A stretch of 64,000 nt of DNA from Sphingobacteriales bacterium (GCA_016192105.1 JACPUV010000023.1:116209-180208), one strand, 5' to 3'; positions 35,982 to 44,556 are shown, counted from the stretch's first letter. The notes: generated by a model from the letters alone, not told the origin. Numbers and translations are program-made.

Positions 35982-38900
35982 TTAAAAGTTTACATTAATA
36001 CCAGCGGTGAATATCCGGGGAATCGGTCCGTTTCCATTGTCGATACCAAAGGAAGTGGCAGATCCGCCGAATTCAGGAGTATAACCTGAATTCTTCTTCC
36101 AGGTTTTCAGGTTCTGCACGTTGGCGAAAATCCGGAAACTGCTGATATGGTATTTTTTCAGGAACTCGGGACTGATATTGTATCCCACCTGCACATTCCT
36201 CAGGCGGAAATAGCTTCCGTCTTCGACACCATAGGTAGAAGGCAGCCGGTTGATCGGGTGGTTATCCCCCAGGATCGGATCCCAGTTGGAAGTACCCTCG
36301 CCATGCCAGCGGTTCAGTTTGAAAGCCGGGTAGTTGAATTTCGTAAACGGTAACTCTGAGCTGCCCCAGTACCGGTACACTTCATTGCCATACACACCCC
36401 CGAAATCAACACCGATGTCAAACCCTTTGTAGTTCAGTGCTACAGATCCGCCATAAGCGAAATCAGGTGTGGGATTGCCAATCACGGTCCGGTCGGAAGG
36501 ATCAATTTTACCATCGCCGTTCACATCCTTGTATTTCAGGTCGCCGGGGCCATACTGGTAACCCACCACAACGGGAGAAGCCAGTTTCTCGGCATAGGTC
36601 TGGTACACGCCTTCCACCACGTAGCCGTAGAAATATCCGATCGGGAAGCCGGCTTCGGTCTGGTTGGGTCTTTCTTCACTTGAATTCAGCTTATTGCCTC
36701 CCAGGTCGATTACTTTATTATCAAAAGTGGTGAAGTTACCACTAACGGTGAGGGTCAGGTCATTGGTCAGTTTTTGTTTCCAGTCGGCTGATAATTCCAA
36801 TCCTTTGTTCTTCACACTGCCCACGTTGTCCAGCCTGTAACGGCCTGCACCGGTCGGCACAATGGTCATGATATCTTCAGTCAGTTTGCTATAATAAGCC
36901 GCATCCACATGCAACTTGTTCTTCAGTACATAGAACTCAACCCCCACTTCTTTGGCATTAACCGTTTCCCATGTCAGGTTACGGTTGGGCTCGTAAGAAA
37001 GGGAGTAAGCCGGTGCAATGCTGTTGCCGAAAACAGCGGTGTTCCCGGTTTGCAGGGCTGGATAATAGGGATAATCATACCCATAAGTGTTCTGCACACC
37101 CAGGATACCCCAGGAAGCTCTCAATTTCAGGAAATCAAAGATTTTCTGAGAAGCCATGAAATTCTCTTTGGTTAACTCCCAGCCGGCACCTGCAGAATAA
37201 AAGTTCTTGAAACGGTTATTCGGTGAAATCTGGGAAGAACCATCTCTTCTGAAAGAAAGATTCAGCAGGTACTTGCCCTGGTAGTTATATAATAAACGGA
37301 ATAAAGTGGAAGCGGTTGCCTTCTCCCACTGGGAAGAACTGGCTCTTTTAGAAGCCGGGTCCACGAAACCGTTATCCACATACCAGAAACGCTTGTTGTC
37401 GGGGATAGAATCACCCGGGTCGCGCTGACTGGCTGTTCCGTATAAACCGTTGAAACTGTTGAAGTATGTAGTAAACCCGGCGATCGCGGTCAGGCCATGA
37501 TCTCCAAAATTCTTTTTGAATGTGAGGATATAATCCTGTTGGAATTTTTTCCAGTTGGTGGAAGCCTGGTCAACGGAGGTAATCCGGTTATTGGGATCGA
37601 TATAAGCGGTATCGCCACCTGATTTACTGCCAATCGGGTTAAACCGGTACAGGATCGGGTTATAGTTCCGGCCTTCCATATTCGCCATATCCCCATAGAA
37701 TGTGGTGCGAAGGTTGAAATTCTTCAGGAAATTTACTTCTGCAAACACACTTCCCACCATCCGGTTTTCAATACGGATTTCCTTGTTCCATTTTTTCTCC
37801 AGGTTCATCAGGGGGTTCCCGATCTGACCGGCCTGGCCGGCGAGCTCATAATAAACTCCTGAAGCCGGGTCCATGGTAGGAATGATCGGCCATACACGGC
37901 GGGCGTCGAACAATAAACCATTGGCCTGGCTGAACGGCAGGTCCTGCCTGAACCCGTTAAAGGTAAAGCCCAGTTTAATGGCCTTGCTCAGTTTGAATTC
38001 ATCATTGATCGCTAATAGTATTTTATTCAGCCTTTCGTGCTTCACAATACCCTCGTCATGAATATAACCCACACCCATGTAGAACTTGTTCTTTTCGGTG
38101 CTGGCAGAAACGCTGATATTATTATTATTGAAGATACCGGTCCGGGTCATGGCACCCACCCAGTCGGTATTGCCGGTCCAGCGGGTATAATCGAAGAACT
38201 GGGCAGGCAGGAGGCCGATATTGGTTTGTTCTTCGTCAAACAGGGTCTTGAAACCGGCGGCGTCCACCATGCCAATTTTGTCAACCAGGGTTTTGGAACC
38301 GATGGTAGAAGTGAGGTTCACCACAATTTTACCTGCCTTCGCTTTCTTGGTGGTGATTGCAATCACCCCGTTCGCGCCGCGGATACCGAAGATCGCCAGG
38401 GAAGAAGGATCTTTGAGCACCTCGATAGACTCGATATCATTCGGGTTCAGGTAATCAATATTATCATTGAAAATACCATCCACCACATAGAGCGGTTTGA
38501 TACCCCCGATACTGTTTGTACCACGGATACGGATATCCGGTTCTGCGCCGGGCGTACCGCTGTTCACGATGGACATACCCGCTACTTTACCCTGCAAAGA
38601 GGCCACGGGGTTGGTATTGGGTTTATCGGAAATTTCTTTCCCGGAGATTTTTGCGATCGAGCCGGTCAGGTCACGCTTGCTGGCCTGGCCATAACCGATC
38701 ACCACTACTTCATCAATCTTCTTGGCGGATTGCTGCAAGGTTACATTGACCGTTGATTTACCGGCCACCGCGACTTCAAAACTTTCAAATCCCACGGAAC
38801 TGAACACCAGGGTAGCGTCGTCGGGAACTGTAAGAGAGAAATTACCACCGGCATCGGTGGTCGTACCGGTCCGGGATCCTTTTACGGAAACAGAAACGCC

Positions 38901-39341
38901 GGCCAGGGGTTCCCCAGTAGAGGAAACTACTTTACCGGTTACCCGCAGTTCCTGCGATTCAATCTCTGTCGCAGTCATTCCTTCTTTCAGCACCACCAGT
39001 TTGGAGGCAAGTATTTTATAACTCACCCCGGTATTGGCCAGGATTTTGTCCAGCAGGTCGGTAACGGGCGCATCCACCGCATCCACCGTAACCCGGGGCT
39101 TTTTTCTTAATGCGTTTTCACTGAAAAGAAACCGGTAGTTGGTTTTCTTTTCAATGGCAAACAATACTTTTTTGATTTCCGCTTCATTCATTTTCAGTGT
39201 AATACGATCTTGCGAAAAGCCATGAGCAGAAACCTGGAGACAGGCAATCAGCAAAAAAGCAATCGTCAATTTCATAATTCTGGCAATCTTTAGTAACAAG
39301 TGATCCTTGGTAGAAACAGCAGTCGTTTCATTTTTTTTCAT
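35982..39341 (-). CDS. SusC/RagA TonB-dependent transporter with STN domain (locus B)
   Basis: A 1119-residue outer-membrane transporter. The signal peptide starts at about residue 23 (MKLTIAFLLIACLQVSAHGF). An STN domain follows at about 50-115 (IEKKTNYRFLFSENALRKK), then a carboxypeptidase-like domain (about 130-205), TonB box region (DEVVVIGYGQ), plug and barrel ending IFTAGINVNF. The STN domain is the part that signals to a FecR anti-sigma factor, and fecR plus an ECF sigma gene lie directly upstream. Hence substrate uptake probably induces the locus, in contrast to the STN-less SusC of locus A. Confidence 0.95.
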   Translation of the reverse strand: MKKNETTAVSTKDHLLLKIARIMKLTIAFLLIACLQVSAHGFSQDRITLKMNEAEIKKVLFAIEKKTNYRFLFSENALRKKPRVTVDAVDAPVTDLLDKILANTGVSYKILASKLVVLKEGMTATEIESQELRVTGKVVSSTGEPLAGVSVSVKGSRTGTTTDAGGNFSLTVPDDATLVFSSVGFESFEVAVAGKSTVNVTLQQSAKKIDEVVVIGYGQASKRDLTGSIAKISGKEISDKPNTNPVASLQGKVAGMSIVNSGTPGAEPDIRIRGTNSIGGIKPLYVVDGIFNDNIDYLNPNDIESIEVLKDPSSLAIFGIRGANGVIAITTKKAKAGKIVVNLTSTIGSKTLVDKIGMVDAAGFKTLFDEEQTNIGLLPAQFFDYTRWTGNTDWVGAMTRTGIFNNNNISVSASTEKNKFYMGVGYIHDEGIVKHERLNKILLAINDEFKLSKAIKLGFTFNGFRQDLPFSQANGLLFDARRVWPIIPTMDPASGVYYELAGQAGQIGNPLMNLEKKWNKEIRIENRMVGSVFAEVNFLKNFNLRTTFYGDMANMEGRNYNPILYRFNPIGSKSGGDTAYIDPNNRITSVDQASTNWKKFQQDYILTFKKNFGDHGLTAIAGFTTYFNSFNGLYGTASQRDPGDSIPDNKRFWYVDNGFVDPASKRASSSQWEKATASTLFRLLYNYQGKYLLNLSFRRDGSSQISPNNRFKNFYSAGAGWELTKENFMASQKIFDFLKLRASWGILGVQNTYGYDYPYYPALQTGNTAVFGNSIAPAYSLSYEPNRNLTWETVNAKEVGVEFYVLKNKLHVDAAYYSKLTEDIMTIVPTGAGRYRLDNVGSVKNKGLELSADWKQKLTNDLTLTVSGNFTTFDNKVIDLGGNKLNSSEERPNQTEAGFPIGYFYGYVVEGVYQTYAEKLASPVVVGYQYGPGDLKYKDVNGDGKIDPSDRTVIGNPTPDFAYGGSVALNYKGFDIGVDFGGVYGNEVYRYWGSSELPFTKFNYPAFKLNRWHGEGTSNWDPILGDNHPINRLPSTYGVEDGSYFRLRNVQVGYNISPEFLKKYHISSFRIFANVQNLKTWKKNSGYTPEFGGSATSFGIDNGNGPIPRIFTAGINVNF

Positions 39342-39368
39342 ACTTTACGTTTGAAGGGTTAAAAATCA

Positions 39369-39435
39369 GGATTCCAGGAAAGGAATCCAGTCCTCAGTGT
39401 TAACCTCGCGGGGTTTCGTTGCAGCGAAATCCCGC
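39369..39435. promoter_or_regulatory. Two stem-loops between fecR and susC
   Basis: GGATTCC (39369-39375) pairs with GGAATCC (39382-39388). GCGGGGTTTCG (39408-39418) pairs with CGAAATCCCGC (39425-39435) with one wobble. They fill the 148-base gap. On the plus strand the second is followed by a T-run; on the minus strand, the coding direction, it is not. A role in separating fecR from susC expression is possible. Confidence 0.4.
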
Positions 39436-39489
39436 AATTTTTTGTTGTCAGGAAGTGTTGTTAGTCAGAGCAATCATTTGGCAAAAGCA

Positions 39490-40608
39490 TTAGCGGTGAA
39501 TAATTATTTTGTTTCCGTCTTTTTCATATTTGAAGGGTATAAATTCTTTTAGCGCGTCGAGGGCCTGACTAATCGTTTCCGAATCGAATATGCCGTTCAG
39601 CCGCTCTTCTGCAATAAGCGGATCCGTAATATCAATCTGTACATCATACCAACGTTCCATCCGGACTGCCAGTTCACTGAAGGATTCATCCCGGAACACC
39701 AGCTTATTATTGACCCACTGAATTTCCGCCACCGTGCTGTCGGCCGGGTTATACTTCAGTTTATTGACCGACATCAGGGTACTGATCCCCGGCAGCGAGG
39801 TCCTTTCGATATTACCGGTCTTCTTTATTTTTTCCACGGAACCGGATTCCACCCGGGCCATATCATTTTCCACCACCAGTTTCTCGCTGGGCGAAAGAAT
39901 GATCTTATCATTGGGGCGGTTCCGGATGGTGACTTCAATACTTCCGCGGATCAGACTGGTTTCGGTTTGCTTGTCTTCGGGGTAGGCCTTTACATTGAAA
40001 GCTGTACCCAGCACTTTGATCTTAATGCTGGACGTACTGATGATAAATGGTTTTTCCTTGTTCTTCGTTACGTCAAAAAAACCCTCGCCGGTCAGGGTCA
40101 CTTCCCTGGTTTCTATTCCGAAATTCTTATTATAAACCAGTTTGCTGCCCGCATTCAACCAGACCACTGAACCATCGGGCAACTGCACTTTTGATTTGGA
40201 ACCGGGGCGGGTGGAGATCTCATTGACCTGGCCGGCCACTTCACTCCCTCTTGTTATTCCACTGAATAAAGTACGGATCCCAAAAAGACCAGCCAGCAGG
40301 AGGAGCGTCGCCGCCGCCCAATACCAGCCTGTTATCCTTTTTTTCGGCCGGACGGCCATTGCTTTCCCGGGTATGTTTTTCAGTGAAATATTCAATTCCT
40401 CCATCCGGTGCAGGTGCAGCATATAGGCATCTTCACCGGCCACAGGATCCTTATCCGCCTGGTATTTCCAAAGATCTTCCAGGTTCTGGATAGCGAACTG
40501 CCATTCCGGATGTTCCCGGATAAGGGTCTCCAGGGATCCCAGCTCTTCTGCGGAAGCTTCCCCTGACAGTTTTTTTGAAAATGACACCCAAAATTGCTCC
40601 TGACTCAT
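39490..40608 (-). CDS. fecR: FecR-family anti-sigma factor
   Basis: The ATG at 40608 (MSQEQFWVSFSKKLSGEASA) gives 372 residues; the longer open frame to 40728 overlaps the sigma gene and is not needed. Residues 1-90 form the cytoplasmic sigma-binding part, one transmembrane helix spans about 93-113 (TGWYWAAATLLLLAGLFGIR), and the periplasmic FecR domain follows (SRPGSKSKVQLPDGSVVWLN appears as TRPGSKSKVQLPDGSVVWLN). A C-terminal DUF4974/STN-like domain ends the protein. It would hold the ECF sigma factor inactive until the STN domain of the downstream SusC signals substrate. Confidence 0.93.
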   Translation of the reverse strand: MSQEQFWVSFSKKLSGEASAEELGSLETLIREHPEWQFAIQNLEDLWKYQADKDPVAGEDAYMLHLHRMEELNISLKNIPGKAMAVRPKKRITGWYWAAATLLLLAGLFGIRTLFSGITRGSEVAGQVNEISTRPGSKSKVQLPDGSVVWLNAGSKLVYNKNFGIETREVTLTGEGFFDVTKNKEKPFIISTSSIKIKVLGTAFNVKAYPEDKQTETSLIRGSIEVTIRNRPNDKIILSPSEKLVVENDMARVESGSVEKIKKTGNIERTSLPGISTLMSVNKLKYNPADSTVAEIQWVNNKLVFRDESFSELAVRMERWYDVQIDITDPLIAEERLNGIFDSETISQALDALKEFIPFKYEKDGNKIIIHR

Positions 40609-40667
40609 TAAGACGTTGGTTGTAAATAGCAAAGACAATGAAACACCGGGTTTACCCCTAAAGGGTT

Positions 40668-41261
40668 TTAACTTTTTTTTGTGTTGGGGTTGATAAGATT
40701 TAAAGCGCTGATTTCCAAATGCATACATTTTCCGAGGCGACGCAGCGCGATGGCCATCTGGGCCTCCACGGTCTTGACAGAAAGTTGGAGCAGTTCAGCT
40801 ACTTCCTTGTATTTCAGCCCGTCTTCCTTTACCAGTTTGAAGATAATCCGGCAGCGGGGGGGCAGGTTATTCACGGCCTGCCGGATACGGCGCATCATCT
40901 CTTCGGTCATCAGAAGTTGCTCCGGATCAAAATAAATGCTGTTTAACTGGACCAGCCATTCTTCCGGGGACGGGTTTTGCTGGCGTTTTTGTTTACTGAT
41001 CCGGTTATAAGCCAGGTTCCGGGCGCTGGTATAAAAATAGAGAAGGGGGGATTCAATAGTGGTCAACTGGTCTCTTTTCTCCCAAACTTTAATAAAGAGA
41101 TCAGATACCAGTTCTTCTGCTTCCTCTTGTGATTTCAGGATGGAATATGCAAATTGTTTCAGTCGCCCGTGAAGGAGGATGAACAATTCTTTATAAGCAA
41201 CCTGGTCATTAGCAAAAGCAATAGCAGCGAGCAACCGTTTTATGGGTTCGTTCTCAGGCAT
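40668..41261 (-). CDS. ECF RNA polymerase sigma factor (FecI-like)
   Basis: About 197 residues (MPENEPIKRLLAAIAF...; an alternative start is two codons upstream at 41267). Region 2 is seen at about 25-90 (YKELFILLHGRLKQFAYSIL, LVSDLFIKVWEKRD, FYTSARNLAYNRI) and region 4 at about 125-180 (LPPRCRIIFKLVKEDGLKYK, EVAELLQLSVKTVEAQMAIA). It belongs to the Bacteroidota family paired with FecR and STN-type SusC. It probably directs transcription of locus B. A perfect inverted repeat sits just upstream of its start. Confidence 0.93.
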   Translation of the reverse strand: MPENEPIKRLLAAIAFANDQVAYKELFILLHGRLKQFAYSILKSQEEAEELVSDLFIKVWEKRDQLTTIESPLLYFYTSARNLAYNRISKQKRQQNPSPEEWLVQLNSIYFDPEQLLMTEEMMRRIRQAVNNLPPRCRIIFKLVKEDGLKYKEVAELLQLSVKTVEAQMAIALRRLGKCMHLEISALNLINPNTKKS

Positions 41262-41275
41262 AAGCAAAGCAGCGT

Positions 41276-41294
41276 AAATCTAAGAATTAGATTT
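41276..41294. promoter_or_regulatory. Inverted repeat in the sigma-factor leader
   Basis: AAATCTAA (41276-41283) and TTAGATTT (41287-41294) are perfect complements separated by 3 bases. The site lies 15 bases upstream of the sigma-factor ATG and could be an operator or a leader hairpin. Confidence 0.4.
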
Positions 41295-41330
41295 AATATA
41301 ATAACAGGTGAGTTTCCATCGCTTTTTTTA

Positions 41331-41338
41331 TATTTTTG
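41331..41338 (+). promoter_or_regulatory. -7 box of the tRNA promoter
   Basis: TATTTTTG matches TAnnTTTG exactly and ends 17 bases before the first base of the tRNA, a suitable distance for a start near 41343. No convincing TTTG is seen at -33. Confidence 0.45.
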
Positions 41339-41355
41339 CAGCCGCCTTACCGGCA

Positions 41356-41429
41356 GGACCCTTAGCTCAGACGGTTAGAGCATCTGACTCATAATCAGGG
41401 GGTCGTTGGTTCGATCCCAACAGGGTCCA
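41356..41429 (+). tRNA. tRNA with CAT anticodon (Met, or Ile2 if lysidine-modified)
   Basis: A complete cloverleaf of 74 bases. The acceptor stem GGACCCT/AGGGTCC is perfect, the D stem is GCTC/GAGC, and the anticodon arm TCTGA-CTCATAA-TCAGG puts CAT at 41390-41392. The T arm is GTTGG-TTCGATC-CCAAC and the discriminator is A. The 3' CCA is not encoded. A CAT anticodon can mean elongator tRNA-Met or tRNA-Ile2. The CTCATAA loop is present in both; I favour Met but cannot separate them here. Confidence 0.93.
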
Positions 41430-41432
41430 CAA

Positions 41433-41493
41433 AAAGTACGAAGTAAGGAGTTCGGGGTATGAAGCGTACTTCGTACTTCTTACCTCGTACTTT
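41433..41493. repeat. Long imperfect palindrome directly after the tRNA
   Basis: Two 29-base arms (41433-41461 and 41465-41493) built on AAAGTACGA-GTAAG and repeated GTACGAAGTACG units are complementary with about six mismatches around a 3-base loop. It starts 3 bases after the tRNA. It could act as tRNA terminator or be a dispersed palindromic (REP-like) element. Confidence 0.6.
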
Positions 41494-41529
41494 GTATTTT
41501 GTTTAACCTTTTGTTAACCGCCCGGCTTT

Positions 41530-41537
41530 TACTTTTG
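41530..41537 (+). promoter_or_regulatory. -7 box upstream of the outer-membrane barrel gene
   Basis: TACTTTTG matches TAnnTTTG, 11 bases before the first ATG at 41549. TTTG at 41510-41513 could serve as -33 element, though the 16-base spacing is short. Confidence 0.45.
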
Positions 41538-41548
41538 TTCACTACACA

Positions 41549-42307
41549 ATGATTATGAAGAAGTTTATACTGTTTTTTCTTACTGCGATCACTTTTATCA
41601 ATCTTTCAGCCCAAACCGTCGATACGATGATGGTGCCAGCTTCGCCGAAAGCCCCCAAAACGAAAAAAGAGAAACCCAACCTGGCCAACCGGGCCAATGA
41701 CCACCTGTTATTCCAGTTAGGTTATACCGGATGGGCAGGGATCCCCGACACGATCAGTACCAGGGGACTGAGCAAATCCGTGAACCTCTACCTGATGTAT
41801 GATTTCCCGTTCAAGAACAATCCCAAACTGAGCATGGCTTTCGGCCCCGGTATCGGTTCGGATCATATTCTTTTTTCCAAAACCTATGTAGGGATCAAGG
41901 ACCTGAGCAGCACCCTGGCTTTTACAGACCAGAGCGATACCAATCATTTCAAGAAAACCAAACTGGCTACCGTTTACCTGGAAGCCCCGGTTGAATTCCG
42001 TTTCTCTTCCAACCCCGAAACAGGCAAGGGATTCAAATTCGCGCTGGGTGTGAAAGTGGGCACCCTCCTGAATGCGCATACCCGTAATGCAAAGTTTGAA
42101 AACAAAAGCGGGGGCACCCTGAATAACTATGTAATGAAGGAATCCGGCAAACGCTTTTTTAACAAGCAGCGGCTGTCGGGCATGGTACGTGTGGGTTATG
42201 GCAACCTGAGCCTGTACGGATCCTACCAGTTCACCCCCCTGTTCCGCGATGGATTCGGTCCGCAGGTACGACCTTTTTCCATTGGTATTACGCTAAGTGG
42301 ATTATAA
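41549..42307 (+). CDS. Outer-membrane beta-barrel protein (PorT-like)
   Basis: A 252-residue exported protein (ATG at 41549 or, equally likely, 41555: MKKFILFFLTAITFINLSAQ). A Pro/Lys-rich linker (about 25-45) precedes alternating hydrophobic strands such as LLFQLGYTGWAGI, VNLYLMYDFPF, LSMAFGPGIGSDHILF, FKFALGVKVGTLL, LSGMVRVGYGNLSLYGSYQF and VRPFSIGITLSGL. This is the pattern of the 8-10-stranded 'outer membrane protein beta-barrel' (PorT-type) family of Bacteroidota. The exact function is unknown. It stands alone, with its own promoter and terminator. Confidence 0.75.
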   Translation: MIMKKFILFFLTAITFINLSAQTVDTMMVPASPKAPKTKKEKPNLANRANDHLLFQLGYTGWAGIPDTISTRGLSKSVNLYLMYDFPFKNNPKLSMAFGPGIGSDHILFSKTYVGIKDLSSTLAFTDQSDTNHFKKTKLATVYLEAPVEFRFSSNPETGKGFKFALGVKVGTLLNAHTRNAKFENKSGGTLNNYVMKESGKRFFNKQRLSGMVRVGYGNLSLYGSYQFTPLFRDGFGPQVRPFSIGITLSGL

Positions 42308-42333
42308 GCTGAGCGATAAAAAAAATAATGAAG

Positions 42334-42358
42334 AGCAGTTCTCCGGGACTGCTTTTTT
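42334..42358 (+). terminator. Intrinsic terminator after the barrel-protein gene
   Basis: AGCAGTTC (42334-42341) pairs with GGACTGCT (42346-42353, one wobble) around a TCCG loop. It is followed by six T, 27 bases after the stop codon. Confidence 0.75.
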
Positions 42359-42520
42359 ATTTCGGTCGTGGTTGGAAATATGCGGAGGGGTTGGGGCAAA
42401 GTGTAAAGAAGAAAAAAAATTAGGGAAGGAATAAATAGATAAATTGTTCGTACAGTCAAATCTTAATGATAAGCCCTATCAGGTTATCGACGGGAAGCCG
42501 GGAAGTAGCGAATCCTTTAA

Positions 42521-43030
42521 GACTAATTTCACAATAGTGACCCCCATCGGCTAACCGGCTAATCGGCTAATTGACTAATTGATCCATCAGCGCATCAGCA
42601 AATCAGTAACTCACCGGATTCCAAAAGCTTCACTATCTCCCCTTCCGAACCCTGTAAGACCAATTCTGCTATAGTGACCCCTCCCATCGGCTAATCGGTT
42701 CATCGGCAAATCGGCACATTACACATTGTCAAATCCCCTCCCCGAACCCTATAAGACTAATTCTGCTATAGTGACTCCCCCCATCGGCTAACCGGCTAAT
42801 TGACTAATTGATCCATCAGCGCATCAGCAAATCAGTAACTCACCGGATTCCAAAAGCTTCACTATCTCCCCTCCCGAACCCTGCAAGACCAATTCTGCTA
42901 TAGTAACTCCCCCATCGGCTAATCGGTTCATCGGCAAATCGGCACATTACACATTGTCAAATCCCCTCCCCGAACCCTGTAAGACCAATTCTGCTATAGT
43001 AACTCCCCCCATCGGCTAATTGGCTAATTG
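42521..43030. repeat. Higher-order tandem repeat, about 230-bp period
   Basis: The 784-base gap before the methyltransferase gene is mostly a tandem array. A monomer reading GACCAATTCTGCTATAGT (variants) plus CCCATCGGCTAA begins at 42521, 42658, 42755, 42887 and 42983. Spacings alternate between about 132-137 and 96-97 bases, so two different half-units form a 228-234-base unit present about 2.2 times. The unit also holds GGCTAATTGACTAATTG and CAGCGCATCAGC runs. No open frame, no CRISPR-like spacer logic and no RNA gene is recognisable. The remaining gap (42359-42520) shows nothing I can name. Confidence 0.85.
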
Positions 43031-43076
43031 ATACTTCAGCGCATCAGCGCATTGTCATTTTAGCACCGCAAAGCTC

Positions 43077-43084
43077 TATCTTTA
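43077..43084 (+). promoter_or_regulatory. Weak -7-like box before the methyltransferase gene
   Basis: TATCTTTA differs from TAnnTTTG only in the last base, but lies only 7 bases before the ATG at 43092, so the message would be nearly leaderless if this is the promoter. Confidence 0.25.
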
Positions 43085-43091
43085 TCCCATC

Positions 43092-44270
43092 ATGAATTTA
43101 TTTACGGACAAAGGGCGTATTATAATTACCTGTCCCAAACGACTTTCCCCCTGGCTGGAACAGGAAGTAAGAGAACTGGGATTTAAAACAGAAGAGACGT
43201 TTATTACAGGTGTCCGCCTGTCCGGCAGCATTAATGATTGTATCAAATTAAACCTGAATCTCCGCTGTGCCAGCCAGGTCTTATACCATCTCCGGTCATT
43301 TGAAGCGGAAAATGCGGACGCCATTTATAAAAACCTGCTTGACTATCCCTGGGAAAATATTTTACCGGAACCGGGTTATTTTTCCATCACGAGTAACGTA
43401 AACAATCCCAGCATTAACAACAGCATGTTTGCCAATCTCCGGGTGAAGGACGCGATCGTGGACCGGTTACGGGAGAAAAGAGGCATCCGTCCCTCAACGG
43501 GTTCGGCGCTGACCGGTGCCGTTATCCACCTCTTCTGGAAAAATGAAAAGGCAGAACTATTTATTGATACATCCGGGGATTCACTGGGCCGGCACGGGTA
43601 CCGCAAAATACCGGGACAGGCCCCGATGCTGGAGGCCCTGGCGGCCGCAACGGTTTATGCAACGCAGTGGGACCGCAAATCTCCTTTTGTAAACCCCATG
43701 TGTGGCTCGGGAACGATCGCCATCGAAGCGGCAATGATCGCCAGCAACCGGAGGCCGGGATTATTCCGGACCAATTACGCGTTCATGCACCTGCTGGGCT
43801 ATGATGAATCCGTTTACCTGCGGGAAGATGCCCTGCTGGAAGAACAGATCCGGGAAGTACCCGGTCTCCGGATCATCGCCACCGATTACAGTGCAAGGGC
43901 CATTGAAAATTCAAAGAAGAATGCTGTCGCCGCCGGGGTGGCGGGCCTGATCGAATTCGCTGTTTGCGATTTCGCCGCCACGGAAATACCACCGGCTGTT
44001 CCCGGTGTTTTTATGGTGAACCCGGAATACGGGGAGCGGCTGGGGGATGTAAAAGAACTGGAGGCTACCTACAGCCGGATTGGTGATTTTATGAAACAGC
44101 AATGCGGGGGTTACTACGGCTATGTATTTACCGGCAACCTGGAACTCGCCAAAAAAATCGGGCTGAAAGCAAAGCGCCGTATCGAATTTTACACCAGCAC
44201 CATTGACTGCCGCCTGCTGGAGTATGAATTGTACAGTGGGAGCAGGGTTCCTTCCAAAGAAAAAATTTAA
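43092..44270 (+). CDS. THUMP-domain class I rRNA guanine-N2-methyltransferase (RlmL N-half/YpsC-like)
   Basis: A 392-residue cytoplasmic enzyme. An N-terminal ferredoxin-like/THUMP part (about 1-155, RCASQVLYHLRSFEAENADA) binds RNA. The Rossmann methyltransferase domain (about 165-380) has the AdoMet motif NPMCGSGTIAIEAA (CGSGT at 204-208), the acidic motif ATDYSARAIENSKKNA and a catalytic loop NPEYGER (310-315 region), the N-P-x-Y variant of NPPYGER. Such enzymes make m2G in 23S rRNA or tRNA. It is followed after 19 bases by the MazG-like gene. Confidence 0.92.
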   Translation: MNLFTDKGRIIITCPKRLSPWLEQEVRELGFKTEETFITGVRLSGSINDCIKLNLNLRCASQVLYHLRSFEAENADAIYKNLLDYPWENILPEPGYFSITSNVNNPSINNSMFANLRVKDAIVDRLREKRGIRPSTGSALTGAVIHLFWKNEKAELFIDTSGDSLGRHGYRKIPGQAPMLEALAAATVYATQWDRKSPFVNPMCGSGTIAIEAAMIASNRRPGLFRTNYAFMHLLGYDESVYLREDALLEEQIREVPGLRIIATDYSARAIENSKKNAVAAGVAGLIEFAVCDFAATEIPPAVPGVFMVNPEYGERLGDVKELEATYSRIGDFMKQQCGGYYGYVFTGNLELAKKIGLKAKRRIEFYTSTIDCRLLEYELYSGSRVPSKEKI

Positions 44271-44289
44271 ACACCAACGTTCTGATAAT

Positions 44290-44556
44290 ATGGAAATTTC
44301 AGCGCTGCAAAAAATCGTCAAAGACCGGTATTTCAAAACAGATAGTGAACGGGGTATTTATCATACAGCCCTGTGGTTCCACGAAGAAGTGGGCGAGCTC
44401 TCTTCGGCGATCGCCGGCGGAGACCGGCAAAATGCAAAGGAGGAATTCGCCGATGTACTGATGTGGTTGCTGACCCTTGCCAACCTGATGGAAATTGATA
44501 TGGAAGAGATCGTGGCGGAGTACCTGGCAGATCCCCGGAAACTGCCGTCAAAATAA
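44290..44556 (+). CDS. MazG-like nucleotide pyrophosphohydrolase
   Basis: Starting at the ATG at 44290 (MEISALQKIVKDRYF) the protein has 88 residues, all-helical. It has the metal-binding pattern of the MazG/all-alpha NTP-PPase fold: HEEVGELSSAI (E-x-x-E) and KEEFADVLMW (E-E-x-x-D). These enzymes hydrolyse NTPs or dNTPs to the monophosphate and PPi and remove unwanted nucleotides. The longer open frame from 44203 overlaps the methyltransferase end and lacks support. It is probably cotranscribed with the methyltransferase. It marks the end of the GC-richer part of the window. Confidence 0.88.
   Translation: MEISALQKIVKDRYFKTDSERGIYHTALWFHEEVGELSSAIAGGDRQNAKEEFADVLMWLLTLANLMEIDMEEIVAEYLADPRKLPSK

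Noticed and set aside
38037..38756. 239-residue plus-strand open frame opposite the locus B susC
   Set aside because: It lies entirely inside a clear SusC coding frame on the other strand, has no promoter or signal peptide, and its composition follows from the codon bias of susC.
40609..40728. Extended FecR start overlapping the sigma gene
   Set aside because: The extra 40 residues show no conserved features, while the internal ATG at 40608 begins a typical FecR N-terminus.
41356..41493. tRNA-integrated genomic island boundary
   Set aside because: No integrase gene or second copy of the tRNA 3' end is seen in the window; the adjacent palindrome alone does not show integration.
42521..43030. 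CRISPR array
   Set aside because: Repeats alternate at about 132 and 97 bases and whole 230-base blocks are duplicated, including the parts between cores; there are no unique spacers and no cas genes.
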